Shown in pieces: positions 5,158-6,086 of a stretch of 6,086 nucleotides of DNA. Position 1 is the stretch's first letter. Each line of letters begins with the position of its first letter. Under the pieces are notes generated by a model. It was not told the DNA's origin and searched no databases. It worked only from the letters and a program-made list of their open reading frames with translations. Source of the DNA: Gammaproteobacteria bacterium. Its GTDB lineage: Bacteria > Pseudomonadota > Gammaproteobacteria > Eutrophobiales > Eutrophobiaceae. Location: contig VYCZ01000195.1 in NCBI GenBank assembly GCA_009843675.1, positions 1-6,086 of the forward strand, given 5' to 3'. The position numbers and the translations under genes are program-made.

Positions 5158-6086
5158 TTAATCAGCCAGCCGGGTCGTCAGGGACGCAAGGTCTTGTAGT
5201 TTTTTCAATGCCTCTCCGGAAGCGATGGCCTGGCGGGCGAGTTCGACCCCCTGTTCCATGTCCGGCGTGAGGCCGGCCACGTAAATGGCGGCGCCGGCGT
5301 TGAGCAATACGACATCCCTGGCAGGCCCCGGGTTATCCTCGAGCACCGACAGCATCATGTCGCGGCTTTGTTCCGGGCTGTTGATGATCAGGTCGGACAA
5401 GGCCCCGGGTTTTATCCCGAATTGTTGGGGTGTTACCTGGTATTTAGCGATGCGTCCGTCCTTGAGTTCGACCACATCGGTTGCAGCCGAATTGCTGATC
5501 TCATCGAGCCCGTCCAGGGAACGCGTCACCATGCAGTGCTCACTGCCCAGCCGTTGCAGGACCCGGGCAAATACATCCAGCATGTCCGCCTGGTACACGC
5601 CGATCAACTGGCGTTTGACATAGGCCGGGTTTGTCAACGGCCCCAGCAGGTTGAATATGCTGCGCGTCGCCAGTTCCCGGCGCGGCCCGGCCGCGTACCG
5701 GGTTGCCGGATGGTGGGCAGGGGCGAACATGTAACCAACGCCGATCCGGTTGATGCAATCCGCCACATGCTCCGGTTTCAGTCCCAGCTTGACGCCGGCC
5801 TGCTCCAGTACGTCGGCGCTGCCGGAAATACCGGAAATGGAACGGTTATTGTGCTTTGCGACCTTGCCCCCGGCGGCCGCAATCACGAAAGAGGCGGCGG
5901 TGGAAATATTGAAGGTACGCGCGCCGTCGCCCCCGGTGCCGACTATGTCCACCAGGTGCGGATCGTCGACATGAACCCGGATGGCAAACTCACGCATTAC
6001 CGCGGCGGCAGCGCTGATTTCCTCGATAGTCTCGCCTTTCATCCGCAGGGCCACCAGGAACCCGCCGATTTGCGCATCCGTCAGGT
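5158..6086 (-). CDS. trpD: Anthranilate phosphoribosyltransferase, N-terminus cut by the window edge
   Basis: The enzyme transfers the phosphoribosyl group of PRPP to anthranilate, the second committed step of tryptophan synthesis. The frame is open through the right edge; 308 residues plus a partial codon are visible of about 340. The first visible residues, [19 protein letters not shown], match the conserved segment found about 30-35 residues into TrpD, so the true start lies beyond the window. The GTG at 6054 is internal. Landmarks: the PRPP-binding GTGGDG (codons at 5923-5940), FNIST, the KHNNR segment (5842-5856), [15 protein letters not shown] with the paired arginines that contact anthranilate, [11 protein letters not shown], and DGLDEIS, which carries the acidic Mg-binding pair. 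No fusion to the glutamine amidotransferase TrpG is seen in the visible part. In most relatives the KHxNR position is glycine; here it is asparagine. The stop at 5158 precedes trpC by 77 bases, a wider gap than the near-overlap common for this pair. Confidence 0.97.
   Translation of the reverse strand, partial: LTDAQIGGFLVALRMKGETIEEISAAAAVMREFAIRVHVDDPHLVDIVGTGGDGARTFNISTAASFVIAAAGGKVAKHNNRSISGISGSADVLEQAGVKLGLKPEHVADCINRIGVGYMFAPAHHPATRYAAGPRRELATRSIFNLLGPLTNPAYVKRQLIGVYQADMLDVFARVLQRLGSEHCMVTRSLDGLDEISNSAATDVVELKDGRIAKYQVTPQQFGIKPGALSDLIINSPEQSRDMMLSVLEDNPGPARDVVLLNAGAAIYVAGLTPDMEQGVELARQAIASGEALKKLQDLASLTTRLAD

Overview
This 6086-base window looks like a chromosomal segment of a moderately GC-rich proteobacterium, most likely an environmental gammaproteobacterium. 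The evidence is a trpD-trpC pair of proteobacterial type, a Cys-rich CxxC protein of a kind I associate with Gammaproteobacteria, and REP-like GGGGTCAGAGTAAAAT and GGGGACAGACCCC sequences. Species cannot be named from the sequence. I see no rRNA, tRNA, CRISPR array, transposase or phage gene.

Layout from left to right. (1) 1-416, minus: the N-terminal part of a class A FAD-dependent monooxygenase, running off the left edge, with a good sigma-70-type promoter just upstream. (2) 611-2288, minus: a two-gene unit read from right to left, a secreted cyclase-family (kynurenine-formamidase-like) metallohydrolase followed 4 bases later by a solitary beta-class DNA methyltransferase. (3) 2289-2378: a short divergent intergenic region with overlapping inverted repeats, one of which buries the ribosome binding site of the next gene. 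(4) 2379-4195, plus: a FucA-like class II aldolase, a TauE/SafE (TSUP) membrane exporter and a small eight-cysteine protein whose ATG overlaps the exporter stop codon. (5) 4196-4285: the gap between convergent genes, almost filled by a 67-bp element with perfect 17-bp inverted arms. (6) 4286-6086, minus: trpD (5' end cut by the right edge) and trpC, separated by a 77-bp spacer rich in overlapping GC-rich inverted repeats.

How the genes work together: TrpD and TrpC catalyse two steps of tryptophan biosynthesis, anthranilate to phosphoribosylanthranilate and carboxyphenylamino-deoxyribulose phosphate to indole-glycerol phosphate. The intervening TrpF step is not encoded here. The aldolase, exporter and Cys-rich protein look co-transcribed, but their shared purpose is unknown. 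The cyclase and methyltransferase look co-transcribed without an obvious functional link.

No gene here is a clearly new system. The items most worth a second look are non-coding: the nested palindromes over the aldolase ribosome binding site, the chain of mutually exclusive pairings in the trpD-trpC spacer, and the REP-like element between convergent genes. Among proteins, the eight-cysteine protein with a duplicated acidic L-x-D-L-F tail motif stands out.
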